DNA of 64,000 nucleotides from Curtobacterium sp. 'Ferrero' (lineage in GTDB: Bacteria; Actinomycetota; Actinomycetes; Actinomycetales; Microbacteriaceae), in contig NZ_NXIA01000010.1 of NCBI RefSeq assembly GCF_002412165.1, positions 1-64,000 on the forward strand, given 5' to 3'. The position numbers and the translations under genes are program-made. Position 1 is the stretch's first letter; every line of letters begins with the position of its first letter. Shown in pieces: positions 16,053 through 23,473 of the stretch. The notes beneath the pieces were generated by a model. That model made no database searches. It saw only the letters and a program-made list of their open reading frames with translations, and was not told the origin of the DNA.

Positions 16053-16185
16053 GGGCGATCGCTCCCTGGGTCTTCCCTGAGTCCGCAGCGGTCTGCGTGA
16101 CGTTCGGTCTGGGTGGTGCGTCCCATCAGCAGACAGCACCCGCCGGGATCGGCCCGGCGGGCACCCGGACGGAGGAGACCGAACC

Positions 16186-16578
16186 ATGGCTGACACCCAG
16201 ACCACCGGCACCACCTCGATCGACGACTCGGTCGTCGAGAAGGTCGCCGGCCTCGCCGCCCGCGAGGTCGACGGCGTGCACTCGCTCGGCTCCGGCGCGG
16301 CCCGTGCTATCGGCGCGATCCGTGACGCGATCGGCCAGCGCGACTTCGGGCAGGGCGTCAAGGTCGAGGTCGGCGAGAAGCAGGTCGCCGCGGACATCGT
16401 GATCGTCGCGGAGTACCCGGTCGCCCTCCAGCAGGTCGCCGACGGCGTGCGCGGCAATGTGTCCCGCGCCCTCGAGCAGATCGTCGGCATGGAGGTTGCC
16501 GAGGTCAACGTCACGGTCCAGGACGTCCACATCCCCGGTGACGACGACGAGGAGCAGGAGCCCTCGCGCGTCCAGTGA
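16186..16578 (+). CDS. Asp23/Gls24 family envelope-stress protein
   Basis: 130-aa cytosolic protein of the Asp23/Gls24 family. The core runs from about residue 12 to 115 (DDSVVEKVAGLAAREVDGVHSL ... VKVEVGEKQVAADIVIVAEYPV ... EVAEVNVTVQDVHIP) and ends in an acidic tail DDDEEQEP. Known members sit at the membrane through partner proteins and are linked to alkaline or envelope stress. Strong GGAGGA upstream of the ATG. Transcribed alone; a hairpin at 16587 closes it. Confidence 0.92.
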   Translation: MADTQTTGTTSIDDSVVEKVAGLAAREVDGVHSLGSGAARAIGAIRDAIGQRDFGQGVKVEVGEKQVAADIVIVAEYPVALQQVADGVRGNVSRALEQIVGMEVAEVNVTVQDVHIPGDDDEEQEPSRVQ

Positions 16579-16586
16579 CCCCGTTC

Positions 16587-16630
16587 CGGACGGGAGGCGC
16601 GGTGCCAGCGGGTGCTGCGCCTCCAGTCCG
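16587..16630. terminator. Hairpin, GGACGGGAGGC family (one mismatch)
   Basis: Arms CGGACGGGAGGCGC (16587-16600) and GCGCCTCCAGTCCG (16617-16630), one mismatch. Placed between the convergent Gls24 gene and the MarR gene, so it can end both transcripts. Confidence 0.7.
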
Positions 16631-16635
16631 CCGGG

Positions 16636-17094
16636 TCAGCGGTCCACGTCACCTGCCTGTTCGTAGAGGCGGGTCGCCAGGTCGGTGAGGACAGCCGCCA
16701 GGTCGCCGCCGTGGGCGGCGTCGACCGCAGCGAGGACCGCCGCGAAGCGGCGGCGGTGGTCGCGGACGACCTCGTCCCCCGCGGGCAAGAGGCGGAGCAG
16801 CGCTCCGCGACGGTCGTCGGGGTTCGCGACGCGTTCGACGAGTCCCGCTGCGGTCATCCGGTCGATCATGTTCGTCACGGCACCGGAGGTCAGGCCGAGG
16901 TACCCCGCCACCTCCGTCGGTGTCGACCAGCCCGTGTCGTCGATGAGCACGAGGGCACGGAGCGCGTTCTCGTGCACGCCGGCGCGGGCGCTCAGCTGCC
17001 GGACGAGGACGGCGTTGGCACGCGCGACGGCGTCGAACGCGGTGAGCCGCTCTGCGTCGGTGTCCGGACCAGGACTGACCACGGGTTCTCCCAT
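16636..17094 (-). CDS. MarR-family transcriptional regulator
   Basis: 152 aa with a winged helix-turn-helix (GVHENALRALVLIDDTGWSTPTEVAGYLGLTSGAVTNMIDRMTAAGLVERVANPDDRRGALLRLLPAG). Start placed at MGEPVVSPG; an open upstream extension to 17220 runs through the likely operator region and is rejected. No target gene is adjacent in the same orientation, so it may mainly regulate itself and distant genes. TCAAG/GGTCAA repeats upstream look like its binding sites. Confidence 0.92.
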   Translation of the reverse strand: MGEPVVSPGPDTDAERLTAFDAVARANAVLVRQLSARAGVHENALRALVLIDDTGWSTPTEVAGYLGLTSGAVTNMIDRMTAAGLVERVANPDDRRGALLRLLPAGDEVVRDHRRRFAAVLAAVDAAHGGDLAAVLTDLATRLYEQAGDVDR

Positions 17095-17162
17095 CGGCGG
17101 CGTGGGCGAGAGGCCTGCAGGGTCACCCCTCGCTTTGGGGTAAGCATACGAGTGGTCAAACA

Positions 17163-17186
17163 GGTCAATGATCAAGTATCTTGACC
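17163..17186. promoter_or_regulatory. Nested inverted repeats upstream of marR, candidate operator
   Basis: Outer pair GGTCAA (17163-17168) and TTGACC (17181-17186), inner perfect pair TCAAG-TAT-CTTGA (17172-17184 including the flanking T and A). A further GGTCAA lies at 17154-17159. This is the local A/T-rich spot about 60-90 bp upstream of the MarR start; TTGA/TCAA half sites are common in MarR operators. Confidence 0.5.
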
Positions 17187-17191
17187 GTTGA

Positions 17192-17216
17192 AGCAGGAGG
17201 GCCCGAGGCTCCTGCT
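17192..17216. terminator. Small hairpin upstream of the marR promoter
   Basis: Arms AGCAGGAG (17192-17199) and CTCCTGCT (17209-17216) are perfect. It lies between the marR operator region and the terminator of the pseudo-receiver gene and may act as a second stop for that transcript. Confidence 0.4.
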
Positions 17217-17236
17217 CCACCCGTCATCCCGAGACT

Positions 17237-17277
17237 GGCGACGCTCGACCGATCCCCCCTACCGGTCGAGCGTCGCC
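17237..17277 (-). terminator. Strong hairpin at the 3' end of the pseudo-receiver gene
   Basis: Perfect 15-bp arms (17237-17251 and 17263-17277). The stop codon of the 17259-17618 gene lies in the loop, so the stem begins inside the coding sequence. Confidence 0.75.
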
Positions 17278-17618
17278 CCCCTCCCCGGTCGGAACGCCGA
17301 TGGCGCCGTGTCCGCCGAGCCGTCCCACCGTCGCGCACCGGCGGCGACGGCGACCCGGACCGTGCCTTCGTCGTGGCGCGATGCGTCGACGACGACGAGC
17401 GAACCGACGGCGCGGCACGTCCGCACGATCGATGCCACCGCATCCGAACCGGTGCCGAGACAGGCGAGCAGCACCGTCGCGGCCGGGAACTCCGGCGATG
17501 ACAGGGCGGCCGCCCAGCCGGACACGGTCGTCACCCGGTGCGCGTACCCCATACTGGTGATCCAGTCGTGGTCGTCCCCGGTCGGGGTGGCATCGACGAC
17601 GATGACGCTGCTGTTCAC
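17259..17618 (-). CDS. Small receiver-like (pseudo-receiver) protein
   Basis: 119 aa, not assigned by a strict motif. The alternation of strands and helices resembles a response-regulator receiver: VIVVDA at strand 1, VLLACLG at strand 3, SLVVVDAS at strand 4, and TVRVAVAAGARRWDG, which matches the GLEAGADDYL region. The phosphoacceptor Asp expected at the end of strand 3 is absent (Cys-Leu-Gly) and the conserved Lys is not seen, so it would not be phosphorylated. It is divergent from a true response regulator, which suggests it modulates that pathway. Function is inferred from fold pattern only. Confidence 0.6.
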   Translation of the reverse strand: MNSSVIVVDATPTGDDHDWITSMGYAHRVTTVSGWAAALSSPEFPAATVLLACLGTGSDAVASIVRTCRAVGSLVVVDASRHDEGTVRVAVAAGARRWDGSADTAPSAFRPGRGATLDR

Positions 17619-17665
17619 GGTGCTCCTCCGGGTCCGCGGGCAGGTCGCAGGAGGGGCGGGACACC

Positions 17666-18655
17666 GTGCAGGACACCACCGACCGTCGGGTCGCGGTCAT
17701 CATCGAGGACGACCTCGACATCCGGTACCTGATCGAACAGGTGCTCATCCAGGCCGGCTTCGAGACGGTGACGACGGGCAACGGCGAGGACGGGGTCCGT
17801 GCCGTCGCTGCGCACGATCCGGTCGTCACCACGCTCGACGTGTCGCTGCCGGGCATCGACGGGTTCGAGGTCGCACGGCGGATCCGCCGGTCGAGCGGGA
17901 CCTACATCGTCATGATCTCCGCGATGGGGGACGAGATCGACGTCCTGCAGGGACTCGAGGCGGGTGCCGACGACTACCTCGTCAAGCCGTTCCGGCCGCG
18001 CGAGCTCCGGGCCAGGCTCGGCGCGATGCTCCGACGTCCGCGCGAGGTCGCCCCCGCGGACGTCCCGTCCCGAGCAGAGGAAGCGGGAGCATCGACGCCG
18101 CTCGCCGTCCCCGGGGACGCGGCACCGGCCGTCCCGGACGCGGCACCCGCCGTCCCGTCGGTCACCGACGCCCCCGCCGTGTCCGCGCCAGTGGCCTCGC
18201 CCGTGTCGGGTCCGCTCGTGTCGGGTTCGCCCGTGTCGGGGCCGGCCGTGCCGGGTCCGCCCGCGTCGGCTGGGTCCGGCGGGCCGGCGGCCACGGTCGG
18301 CGGCGACGGGACCCGGGTCGAGCACAACGGTCTGGCACTCGACCTGGACGCCCGGCTCGCCGAGGTCGACGACGCGTCGGTCGAGCTGACCAAGACGGAG
18401 TTCGACCTCATCGCGACGCTGCTCGAGTCGAAGCGCCGCGTCCGCTCCAAGGCCGACCTCGCGCTCGCACTCCGGGCTGACAGCTACGTCACGACGCACT
18501 TCGTGGGCGATGCGGACCGGCGCAACGTCGAGGTGCACATGGCGAACCTCCGTCGGAAGCTCGGAGACGACCCGAACGCCCCGCGCTTCGTCGTGACGGT
18601 GCGGGGCGTCGGGTACCGACTGACCGGCCCGGGGGATGCCGGCTTCCTCGGCTGA
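17666..18655 (+). CDS. OmpR/PhoB-family response regulator with long Ala-Pro linker
   Basis: 329 aa. Receiver at residues 8-125: acidic pair EDD, phosphoacceptor Asp58 (TLDVSLPG), Ser85 and Lys107 (DDYLVKPF). C-terminal winged helix about 217-325 (VELTKTEFDLIATLLESKRRVRSKADLALAL ... NVEVHMANLRRKLGDD ... VRGVGYRL). Between them is an unusually long low-complexity linker (about 129-216) with VSGPLVSGSPVSGPAVPGPP-like repeats; normal OmpR linkers are about 5-20 residues. GTG start with GGAGGGG upstream. Likely partner is the histidine kinase at 21071-22657. Confidence 0.93.
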   Translation: MQDTTDRRVAVIIEDDLDIRYLIEQVLIQAGFETVTTGNGEDGVRAVAAHDPVVTTLDVSLPGIDGFEVARRIRRSSGTYIVMISAMGDEIDVLQGLEAGADDYLVKPFRPRELRARLGAMLRRPREVAPADVPSRAEEAGASTPLAVPGDAAPAVPDAAPAVPSVTDAPAVSAPVASPVSGPLVSGSPVSGPAVPGPPASAGSGGPAATVGGDGTRVEHNGLALDLDARLAEVDDASVELTKTEFDLIATLLESKRRVRSKADLALALRADSYVTTHFVGDADRRNVEVHMANLRRKLGDDPNAPRFVVTVRGVGYRLTGPGDAGFLG

Positions 18656-18666
18656 GGGACCGGGCA

Positions 18667-20190
18667 TCAGACCCGGTAGCCGAACTGGCGTCGCAGCACC
18701 TTGGCGAGCATCCCCACCGTCTGCAGCACCGTGATGACGGCGAGGACCGGCCAGCCGAAGCGCAGGATCGTCGACTGCGCGGCGACGTCCAGCTGGAACC
18801 AGCCGGCGACGGCCGCAGCCATCAGCAGCACGACGAGCGCGACCGGCGCGAGGTAGCCGTTGCCGCTGCCGCGCTCGGCCTTCGCCTGCTCGGCCCAGTT
18901 GTCGGTCTGCTTCTTGCTGGCGAACCGGGTCCACGCCCGCAGGAAGTGCCCGAGCCGGATCCACATGTAGACCTCGGCCGGCGCGACGAGGGCCGCGAAC
19001 AGCACGTCGCTCCAGGTCCGGTGCTTCATCGACGCCACCACGCGGAGGTTGAGCAGCGTTGCCGCGACCGGGGGGATGAGCCAGAACGGGCTGAAGACGA
19101 ACGCCCCGATCGAGAGTGACGCGACCAGGAGCAGCACGAACAGCACCCGGGTGGTCAGGTTCACCACCATCGAGGCGTGCTCGACCCACCGCAGCCGGAG
19201 GTTCGGGTGGAAGGGCTGCCCCTTCGTGTCGCCGCGCTGGCCGGGCCACATGAGCTCGATGGCCCCGAAGTTCCACTTCACCTGCTGCGCGTCGAGCCCG
19301 CGGAGCGTGTGCATGCCGCCGACGTCCGCACGGGCGCGGGCGCTGATCTTCGTCAGGTAGCCGGCGCTCTTCACCTGCAGCGAGAGCAGGGAGTCCTCGA
19401 CCTCGCTGTCCTTCACCCACGGCGAGCCCTGGTGGTTCACCTCCATGACCTCGTGCAGCGCGCGCATCGAGAAGATCGAGAACTGGCCGCCGAGGACCGC
19501 CATGTTCCGGCCCTTCAGCATGTTCTGCATGTTGAAGGCGGCGAACTGGGCTCGCTGACCGGCGATCAGGAAGCGCTGCACCGGACGCCGGAACGGGCGG
19601 TCGTCGATCGAGTAGATCGCGGAGATCCCGCCGATGCGCTCGTCCGAGACGATCTCCTCGACGAGTCGCTCGACCGCGTCCGGGTGTGCCGTGGTGTCGC
19701 CGTCGACGCCGAGCATGTAGTCGCAGCCCTCGATGAGGCTGAAGCCGTAGTTCAGGGCGCCGACCTTCTTGTCCGGGTTCTCCCCGATGTCGTGCACGTA
19801 GACCTCGGTGCGCTGCTCGTCGTCGCCCTCGCCCACGGTGTGCGGGCCGGCGTACTGCGCGGCGATCTCGAACGTGTCGTCGGTCGTGTTGTTGATGACC
19901 ACGTGCACCACGTCGGGCAGTCGGGTCTGCGACAGGAGGGAGTCGAGCACGGCGGCGATGCTCTCGGCCTCGTTGTAGGCGGGGATGACGCACCCGACGA
20001 CGGGGCGGGGCTCGGGCAGGGCCGCGAGGTCCTCGAGCACCGACTCGGCGAGCCCGGCGGACGACCGGCTCGTGTAGTGCTCGGCGACCGCCTCGGTGAT
20101 GCGTGCACGCGCCACCCGGGCGGCGGCGGCGCTGCGGCTGTCGGTTCGGGGGGTGTGCAGGGGGCTGGTGGTGTCCCGCTCGATGGTCAT
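18667..20190 (-). CDS. Processive family-2 glycosyltransferase (membrane)
   Basis: 507 aa. Cytosolic GT-A domain at about 64-330: VIPAYNEAESIAAVLDSLLSQ, DGD at 163-165, SEVEDSLLSLQV (catalytic ED region) and a QQVKW motif in the Q/RxxRW position typical of processive polysaccharide synthases. About five membrane helices follow (for example TTRVLFVLLLVASLSIGAFVF and YLAPVALVVLLMAAAVAGW). ATG preceded by AGGAGC. Same strand as the GGDEF-like and kinase genes, with a 182-bp gap. Probable role is synthesis or export of an exopolysaccharide; sugar unknown. Confidence 0.9.
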   Translation of the reverse strand: MTIERDTTSPLHTPRTDSRSAAAARVARARITEAVAEHYTSRSSAGLAESVLEDLAALPEPRPVVGCVIPAYNEAESIAAVLDSLLSQTRLPDVVHVVINNTTDDTFEIAAQYAGPHTVGEGDDEQRTEVYVHDIGENPDKKVGALNYGFSLIEGCDYMLGVDGDTTAHPDAVERLVEEIVSDERIGGISAIYSIDDRPFRRPVQRFLIAGQRAQFAAFNMQNMLKGRNMAVLGGQFSIFSMRALHEVMEVNHQGSPWVKDSEVEDSLLSLQVKSAGYLTKISARARADVGGMHTLRGLDAQQVKWNFGAIELMWPGQRGDTKGQPFHPNLRLRWVEHASMVVNLTTRVLFVLLLVASLSIGAFVFSPFWLIPPVAATLLNLRVVASMKHRTWSDVLFAALVAPAEVYMWIRLGHFLRAWTRFASKKQTDNWAEQAKAERGSGNGYLAPVALVVLLMAAAVAGWFQLDVAAQSTILRFGWPVLAVITVLQTVGMLAKVLRRQFGYRV

Positions 20191-20372
20191 GGTGTGCTCC
20201 TGGTCCGTGACGGTGGTGTCGGTCCGTCGTGACCGAGTCTCACCGGGCGACCGCGAGGTCCCGGCGAGGAGGGCGCGGGAACACCTCTGGTTCTGCTCTG
20301 GATCCGCGCAGGCCCCGTCCGGGCCAGCCGCGCGGCGGACATCGTCGGGGCCCGGCGGCCCGGCACACGCCG

Positions 20373-21074
20373 TCAGCGCGCCGTGGCACCCACCGCACGC
20401 TCGAGGTCGGCCAGCTCGTAGCCGTGCTCGTCCGAGTCGGCGCGCGCCCACTCGAGCAGGGGGCGCATCCCGGTCGCGACCACGAACGCACCCTCGGCGA
20501 CCGCCGTCTCCACCTCCGCGCGCAGGGCGGGGATGTCGAGGTCGTCGGTGCGGACGACCACGACCACGGCGTCCCGGGCGGGCATCCACACCGTCGCGTC
20601 CGGCGGAGCGGACCGGCGGACCGCCGCAGCGACGTCCCGCAGTCCGGTCGCGAGCGTCTCCTCGCCGAACGCACGGACGACGTCCGGGGCGTCCACGATC
20701 CCGACCCGCAGCAGCGTCAGGGAGAGCTGGTGGTAGTCGGCACGTCGGAGCAGGTCCGTGACGTCGCCGCGGACCTGCTCGTGGTCTGCGCCGGACGGGT
20801 CGGCGGGTGCGGCTCCGCGGCCGGCGGCGAGGCAGAGCAGCGCGACCCCGAGCAGGACGACGAGCAGGACGACGAGCACGGACGTCGAGGGACCGGCGAG
20901 GAGGGCGGCGCCGATGAGCACGAGGAACCCGCCGACCACCGCGAGCAGCAGGTCGACCAGGCGGCGGTCGACGGTCGGTCGGGCGCGGGAGCGATCGTGC
21001 GTCCACGACCGGGCGGCGACCCCGCAGAGCGTGATGCCGGTGCCGATCGCCGTCCAGAACAGCAGGGGGTTCAC
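20373..21074 (-). CDS. Membrane protein with a degenerate GGDEF-like domain
   Basis: 233 aa. N-terminal membrane helices (PLLFWTAIGTGITLCGVAA and two in LLLAVVGGFLVLIGAALLA ... VLVVLLVVLLGVALLCLAA), then a soluble part from about 100. That part shows the strand-helix order of a GGDEF domain (LLRVGIVDAPDVVRAFGEETLATGLRDVAAAVRR, ATVWMPARDAVVVVV, AFVVATGMRPL) but no GGDEF signature, so catalysis is not expected. GTG start overlaps the kinase stop by 4 nt, a strong sign of joint function. Family assignment is by pattern, moderately sure. Confidence 0.75.
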   Translation of the reverse strand: MNPLLFWTAIGTGITLCGVAARSWTHDRSRARPTVDRRLVDLLLAVVGGFLVLIGAALLAGPSTSVLVVLLVVLLGVALLCLAAGRGAAPADPSGADHEQVRGDVTDLLRRADYHQLSLTLLRVGIVDAPDVVRAFGEETLATGLRDVAAAVRRSAPPDATVWMPARDAVVVVVRTDDLDIPALRAEVETAVAEGAFVVATGMRPLLEWARADSDEHGYELADLERAVGATAR

Positions 21075-22657
21075 GGTCGCTCCTCGGTCGTCGCTCCGGC
21101 GTCACGGGGCAGCACGACGGTCGCCGTCGTTCCGTCGCCGAGCTCGCTCGTGATGGTCAGGTCGCCCCGGTGTCGCCGGACGATCTCGCGGCAGATGGCG
21201 AGTCCGAGCCCGGTGCCGTGCACGCCGGAGCTACGGACGGCCTCGGCGCGGAAGAACCGCTCGAACAGTCGGTCCTGGTCGGCGTCCGCGATGCCGATCC
21301 CGTCGTCGCGGACGGTCAGCCAGACGCGGTCCCCGTGCGCGGCCAACCCGATCTCGACCGTGCCGCCCGGTCGGTTGTACTTCACCGCGTTGCTGATCAG
21401 GTTGTCGAGCACCTGCCGGATCCGGAACGCGTCCGCGACGGTCTCGACCGTGGCGGGGGCCGTCGGGGACAGCGTCAGTCGGACGTCGGCGGCCAGCGCG
21501 ACCGGCTCCGCGGACTCGACGGCCGCGCGGGCGACGTCGACGAGGTCGCACGGGGCGAGGACCAGGTCGACCCGTTCCTCGCGGGCGGACTGCAGAATCC
21601 CGTTGACGAGCACGACGAGACGTTCCGCGTTGCGGGAGGCCACCTCGAGCAGCCGCTCGGTGTCCGGATCGAGCCCCTCTGCGTCGCGGGCGAGTTCGAT
21701 CGACCCGAGGATCGCGGTGACCGGTGTGCGGAGTTCGTGCGAGACGGACGCGATGAGGTCGTCCCGCGCTCCGATCGCCTCCCGTTCGGCCGTGACGTCA
21801 CGCGCGACGATGACGCCGCCGGGCTCGCCGTCGGTGACGAACTGCCGGGCGGTGACGGTGTAGGTGCGGGTGGTGCCGTCGCCACGGCGGACGGTGAGCA
21901 GCTCGCCGTCGAGCTCGGCGCCGGCGAAGACCCTGTCGAGGACCCCACCCGGGTGGCCGTCGGTCGCGTGGCCGAGGTCGTCGAGCACCCCGGACCGACG
22001 CTGCCCGTTCGACACCGTGATGTTCCGATCGTCGTCGAACGCGACGATGTCGAAGTCGACGGCGTCCAGCACCGCGCTGACGAGCCGTTCGCGTCCGGAG
22101 ACCTCGCGCAGGGTCCGCTCGACGAACTCCGTCTGTCGTCGGAGGAGCAGTGCACGGGCGTCCTGCCGCAGGGCGAACGCCGCAGCCGTGCCGCTCACCG
22201 CGCCGATCACGAGCGGCAGGATCACGAGCCGTGCGGTGTCGAGCCGGTCGATCACCGCCCATTCGTCCGGGCTGCCGAGCCACAGGGTCGCGGTGGAGGC
22301 GATCGTCACGAGGACCGCGCCGCGCCACCGGAACGCGTAGCCGGCCCAGAGGGCGGGCAGGACGAGGAGCACCGTGATCCCGACGCTCGGCACGTCGGCG
22401 CGGATGACGGCGATGCCGACCAGGTCGGCGGCCAGCACCGCGGCGAACCACCGGCGGTCGAGCTCCCGCACCCACGCCGTGACGACGAGGGCGGCGAGGA
22501 GCACCCCGATGCCGACCGCGCCGGCGACCCCGAACTCGGCCCGGTCGACCACGAGCACGAAGGCGATCGCCGGCAGCACGCCGGCGATGATCCCCAACTG
22601 GTTCCGGAAGGCGCGGCGTCCGCGACCACCGACCGGCCCCGCAGATCGGTCCGCCAT
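21071..22657 (-). CDS. Sensor histidine kinase with membrane and PAS domains
   Basis: 528 aa. About five to six membrane helices at 20-165, a PAS-like domain about 190-290 (VDFDIVAFDDDRNITVSNGQRRSG, GVIVARDVTAERE), a HisKA domain with SVSHELRTP (His307 phosphoacceptor) and HATPase boxes (N in ISNAVKYNRPGG, DDGIGI, GTGLGLAICREIVRRHRG). ATG start. Heads a unit with the GGDEF-like gene and probably the GT2 gene; the likely response regulator lies convergent at 17666-18655. The large multi-pass sensor suggests a membrane or small-molecule cue. Confidence 0.93.
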   Translation of the reverse strand: MADRSAGPVGGRGRRAFRNQLGIIAGVLPAIAFVLVVDRAEFGVAGAVGIGVLLAALVVTAWVRELDRRWFAAVLAADLVGIAVIRADVPSVGITVLLVLPALWAGYAFRWRGAVLVTIASTATLWLGSPDEWAVIDRLDTARLVILPLVIGAVSGTAAAFALRQDARALLLRRQTEFVERTLREVSGRERLVSAVLDAVDFDIVAFDDDRNITVSNGQRRSGVLDDLGHATDGHPGGVLDRVFAGAELDGELLTVRRGDGTTRTYTVTARQFVTDGEPGGVIVARDVTAEREAIGARDDLIASVSHELRTPVTAILGSIELARDAEGLDPDTERLLEVASRNAERLVVLVNGILQSAREERVDLVLAPCDLVDVARAAVESAEPVALAADVRLTLSPTAPATVETVADAFRIRQVLDNLISNAVKYNRPGGTVEIGLAAHGDRVWLTVRDDGIGIADADQDRLFERFFRAEAVRSSGVHGTGLGLAICREIVRRHRGDLTITSELGDGTTATVVLPRDAGATTEERP

Positions 22658-22732
22658 GCCCTCATGCTGCCAGCCCGGACTCCCCGGAGGGTCCGCGACG
22701 CACCAGGTTGCCCGCGGGCGGATCGGTCGGGC

Positions 22733-23473
22733 TCAGCCGTCGATCGCTCGGCGGGCAGCGGCGACGACCGCGGCGTCCGTGACGAAGTGCGCGCCACCGT
22801 CGTCCGACCCGCCCATGGGTACCCCGCCGTGCGCGGTCTCCTCGGAGCGCCGCTTCGCCGACAGGTGGACCGCGGCGACCCCCGCGCCGACCAGGGTGGG
22901 GACGTCGGCGGGACGGACACCCGCGCCCGCCATCACCTGGACGGGACCGGCCGCCTCGACCATCCGACGGATCACGTCGACGCCGGCGCGCGCGGACGGC
23001 GCGGCCCCCGACGTCAGCACCCGGGTGAAGCCGAGGCTCGCGAGCGTGCCCGCTGCGGCGACCGGGTCCGCCGCGTGGTCGACCGCCCGGTGGAGGGTGA
23101 CCTCGGCGACGGCGCTCACGGACCGGGCAGCGTCCACGAAGCGTCGGAGGGCGTCCTCGTCGAGGGTGTGGTCCGGACGGAGCGCACCGACCACGACCCC
23201 GGCTGCACCGGAGCGGAGGACCGAGCGGACCTCGCGCTCCATCAGGGCCACCTCGTCGTCGGTGTGCACGAAGCCGCCGGGTCGGCACCGGACGAGCGCG
23301 TGTGCCGGGATGCCCGTCTCGTGCACGGTCTCGACGAGCGCCTGCGACGGGGTGAGCCCGCCGAGTTCGAGGCCGACGCAGAGCTCGACGCGGTCGGCTC
23401 CGGCGTCCCGTGCGACGACCGCTCCGGACGGGGAGGTCACCGCGATCTCGAGGGCGACGGGGGCTGTGGTCAC
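22733..23473 (-). CDS. cutC: CutC family protein
   Basis: 246-aa TIM-barrel protein. Signatures: LEIAVTSPSGAVVARDAGADRVELCVGLELGGLTPS, ALVRCRPGGFVHTDDEV, VTLHRAVDHAADP and VMAGAGVRPADVPTLVGAGVAAVHLSAK. Called copper homeostasis protein from early genetics, but the enzymatic role of the family is unsettled. GTG start overlaps the M81 gene stop by 4 nt, and no copper gene is nearby, so here it more likely serves the catabolic cluster it belongs to. Confidence 0.93.
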   Translation of the reverse strand: MTTAPVALEIAVTSPSGAVVARDAGADRVELCVGLELGGLTPSQALVETVHETGIPAHALVRCRPGGFVHTDDEVALMEREVRSVLRSGAAGVVVGALRPDHTLDEDALRRFVDAARSVSAVAEVTLHRAVDHAADPVAAAGTLASLGFTRVLTSGAAPSARAGVDVIRRMVEAAGPVQVMAGAGVRPADVPTLVGAGVAAVHLSAKRRSEETAHGGVPMGGSDDGGAHFVTDAAVVAAARRAIDG

